From an uncultured Oribacterium sp. (GTDB lineage: Bacteria > Bacillota > Clostridia > Lachnospirales > Lachnospiraceae), in contig CAMKKZ010000004.1 in NCBI GenBank assembly GCA_946413525.1, forward strand, positions 62,001 to 126,000: 64,000 nucleotides of DNA, given 5' to 3'. The translations under genes and the position numbers were made by a program. This document shows positions 62,086 to 64,000 of this stretch, piece after piece. Every line of letters starts with the position of its first letter. Position 1 is the stretch's first letter. The notes under the pieces are model-generated. The model made no database searches. It worked only from the letters and a program-made list of their open reading frames with translations, and had not been told where the DNA came from.

Positions 62086-63579
62086 ATGAAAAAGCAGTTT
62101 ACAGTTGTGAGCGTTGCGGCGGCTATGGCACTTGCGGCAGGCATTACCGCATTCGCGGCACCCGGTATGGGGGCAGGCTTTGGGAACAGGAATTTTTCCA
62201 ATTCTTCCATGGGAAATGCGTCTATGGGCAATGTTTCCATGATGGATAATGGAAGAGGAGATGCAGACAGAGGGGGTGCAGGCAGAGAGGACGCAGGCAG
62301 AGCAAATGATGCCGCCGTGGGAAATGCGGCAGCCGGCAGGGATTTAATGGATATGGGCAGATCGATTGATACAGGCAAGGCTGTTGATGATCAGAAGGAT
62401 GCCGGAAATACAAAGGCTGCTGATGATAAAAGGGATGTTGAAAACGCAAAGACTGATGAAAAGAGGGATATCGGAAGCGCAAAGGGTTTTGATGACAAAA
62501 ATTCTGATGATGCAAAAGCGGTTGATAATGAGAAGAATTCCAATCAGGACAAAATCCCGGATGGAGACATGAAGGGTATTGGATCAGGAATGTTGAATCG
62601 TGGACAGGAAGGTCTTGGGCAGATGCAGGCGCCTCCTGCGAGCGGACAGAATGACAGCCAGGGTGGTTCCGGTCAGATGCAGGCAGCTCCTGCAGGCGCG
62701 CAGAACGGCGGTCAGGGCGGCTTTGGCCAGATGCAGGCACCCCCGATGGATGCGCAAAACGGTGGTCAGGGTGGAATGAATCAGATGCATGCACCTGGCA
62801 GAAAGACGGATGAGGAAGCATTAAGCGAGAAAAATGAAAAGCCAGAGCTTCCGGAGGGCGTTTCCGCCCCGGAGGACATTTCTGTCCAGAAGGAAAGTGT
62901 CGGGGCTGATGATGATGATGAGTCTGACAGCAGTGATGCCCAAAAGGAACTTCCTCCGATGGCAGAGGAAAAGGGGGGCTTTGGGGCAGGAATGATGAAT
63001 AGCGGCCAAGGCGGCAACGGCCAGATGCAGCTTCCTCCTATGGATGGGCAGAATGGCGACCAGAATGGCAGCCCGAACGGCGGTCAGGACGGCTTTGGCC
63101 AGATGCAGCTTCCTCCTATGGACGGCCAGAATGGTGGTCAGAACGGAATGGGTCAGATGCAGGCCCCTCCGATGGACGTGCAGAATGGCGGGCAAGGTGG
63201 TTTTGGCCAGATGCAGGCACCCCCTGTGGATGCGCAGAACGGTGGCCAGAGCGGCAACGGCCTGATGCAGTCTCCTGAAAGGAAGACGGATGAGGAAGCA
63301 TTGAGCGAGAATAACGAAAAGCCGGAGCTTCCTGAGGGCGTTTCCGCCCCGGAGGACATTCCGGCTCGGGAAGAGGGAGATGACAATGCGACAGGGGATT
63401 CCATTCAGAGACCCATTATCCCCGGCTTTGGTCAGGCTGCCGCGGGAGAAGGCTTCGGCCCCGGATTTCGGATTGGAAGGAAAGCGGATCAGGAAGCAAT
63501 GAAAGAAGGCAATGCCCGTCCTGAGCTTCCGGCAGGCGTTACGGAAAGCGCAGCGGAAGAGGATGCTGCGGCGAAATAA
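62086..63579 (+). CDS. Secreted low-complexity repeat protein
   Basis: A 497-residue protein with a Sec signal peptide (residues 1-25, ITAFA-A). Residues 60-165 are Asp/Lys-rich with short AKAVDDQKDAGN-like units. Most of the rest is tandem units of about 18 residues with the core QNGGQGGFGQMQAPPMDA, broken by three copies of a 27-residue unit starting RKTDEEALSEKNEKPELPEG; the third copy (RKADQEAMKEGNARPELPAG) forms the C-terminus. There is no lipobox, sorting signal or membrane anchor, so it is probably released or held by the wall. Function unknown; repeat number is probably unstable. Confidence 0.8.
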   Translation: MKKQFTVVSVAAAMALAAGITAFAAPGMGAGFGNRNFSNSSMGNASMGNVSMMDNGRGDADRGGAGREDAGRANDAAVGNAAAGRDLMDMGRSIDTGKAVDDQKDAGNTKAADDKRDVENAKTDEKRDIGSAKGFDDKNSDDAKAVDNEKNSNQDKIPDGDMKGIGSGMLNRGQEGLGQMQAPPASGQNDSQGGSGQMQAAPAGAQNGGQGGFGQMQAPPMDAQNGGQGGMNQMHAPGRKTDEEALSEKNEKPELPEGVSAPEDISVQKESVGADDDDESDSSDAQKELPPMAEEKGGFGAGMMNSGQGGNGQMQLPPMDGQNGDQNGSPNGGQDGFGQMQLPPMDGQNGGQNGMGQMQAPPMDVQNGGQGGFGQMQAPPVDAQNGGQSGNGLMQSPERKTDEEALSENNEKPELPEGVSAPEDIPAREEGDDNATGDSIQRPIIPGFGQAAAGEGFGPGFRIGRKADQEAMKEGNARPELPAGVTESAAEEDAAAK

Positions 63580-64000
63580 TGCGGATGACCATGGGACAAT
63601 CGTTGCAATAATGGGTTGGTCATGAGCAAATAAGGATATAAGTATGAAAGGATCTTTCATACTTGTCATGGGACCCTGCCCCACAAATGAAGCATGAAAG
63701 ATTCCTTTCATACTTCATTTGTGCCGCTGTCGCAACACAAATAGGACTCAATGCCTGCGGCATCAAGTCAAAGCATGGCCACAATAATGATGGAAAATGT
63801 GCCAACCAGGCAAATGTTTTCAGCCCTGCAAACACCGGATTATCGTTTCCGGCTTTTGCGGGGCTGAAAAGCTGCTGCGTTTTAAAATGCTGAGAAATGC
63901 TGATTAAGCAGCATTTCATGTTAATAACTCATTTTGATACTGAACTTGCCGTTCATGGTTTCTGAAAACGTTACTACTCAGGTAGCCGCTTGCACTTGCT
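63580..64000. other. Terminal intergenic region with repeat copies
   Basis: No gene is seen in the last 421 bases. It contains an 84-bp-family repeat (about 63640-63778), a palindrome around GAAATGCTGATTAAGCAGC at 63894-63918, and the left end of the GTTACTACTCAGG element at 63970, which runs off the window. Confidence 0.6.
63640..63778 (+). repeat. 84-bp intergenic repeat family, one partial and one full unit
   Basis: The full unit runs from about 63693 (CCTTTCATACTTCATTTGTG) to the GGCATCAAGTCAAAGCATGG end; a degenerate left unit precedes it. Confidence 0.7.

Overview
The window looks like chromosomal DNA of a gut or rumen member of the Lachnospiraceae (Clostridia). This is inferred from strong AGGAGG-type ribosome sites, LPXTG and lipobox surface proteins, MsmX/UgpC-type ABC ATPases, and family signatures common in that group. 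The species cannot be named from the sequence. No rRNA, tRNA or CRISPR array was seen.

Positions 1-17913 form a pectin/hexuronate utilisation locus. First comes an importer operon: the end of a solute-binding protein, two pairs of unknown four-helix membrane proteins around an MsmX-like ATPase, a GH28 polygalacturonase-like enzyme and a GH105 unsaturated-glycuronyl hydrolase. A convergent AraC regulator follows. A second operon reads MsmX-like ATPase, kduI, kduD, small ORF, kdgK, uxaC, uxaB, uxaA. Together they would import oligogalacturonides, cut them in the cytoplasm, and take both galacturonate and unsaturated galacturonate to 2-keto-3-deoxygluconate 6-phosphate. KDPG aldolase is not in the window.

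Positions 18339-21273 carry a MATE exporter, an HD-domain hydrolase and DeoD. Positions 21686-34442 are a surface-glycan cluster: a giant GT2-GT4 fusion, GmhB, GmhA, a GT2 enzyme, ManC and a polytopic glycosyltransferase-like protein. A FadR-type regulator follows. Positions 35300-39570 are a decayed accessory islet with a transposase remnant, a WYL/GyrI remnant, an intact SPL-type radical SAM gene, a YoaP-like acetyltransferase, a TfoX fragment and a broken AAA/DUF4143 gene. Positions 39810-43949 hold a lipoprotein and a thioester LPXTG adhesin with an in-frame TAG. Positions 44329-51059 hold an Rrf2 regulator, cysK, a NUDIX hydrolase, threonine aldolase and recD2. Positions 51212-63579 hold a tannase-like lipoprotein, a polar amino-acid ABC importer, a cytidylate-kinase-like protein, two more alpha/beta hydrolases, a PD-(D/E)XK transposase-family gene inside 367-bp direct repeats, and a secreted repeat protein.

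Two things stand out. Conserved enzymes (the GT2 domain, GmhB, RecD2) carry large in-frame tandem-repeat inserts, mostly built on 36-bp (12-residue) or 63-bp (21-residue) units. Intergenic regions are littered with repeat families, including a MITE-like family ending in GTAACTATTCAG and an 84-bp repeat family; some copies supply gene starts or ribosome sites.
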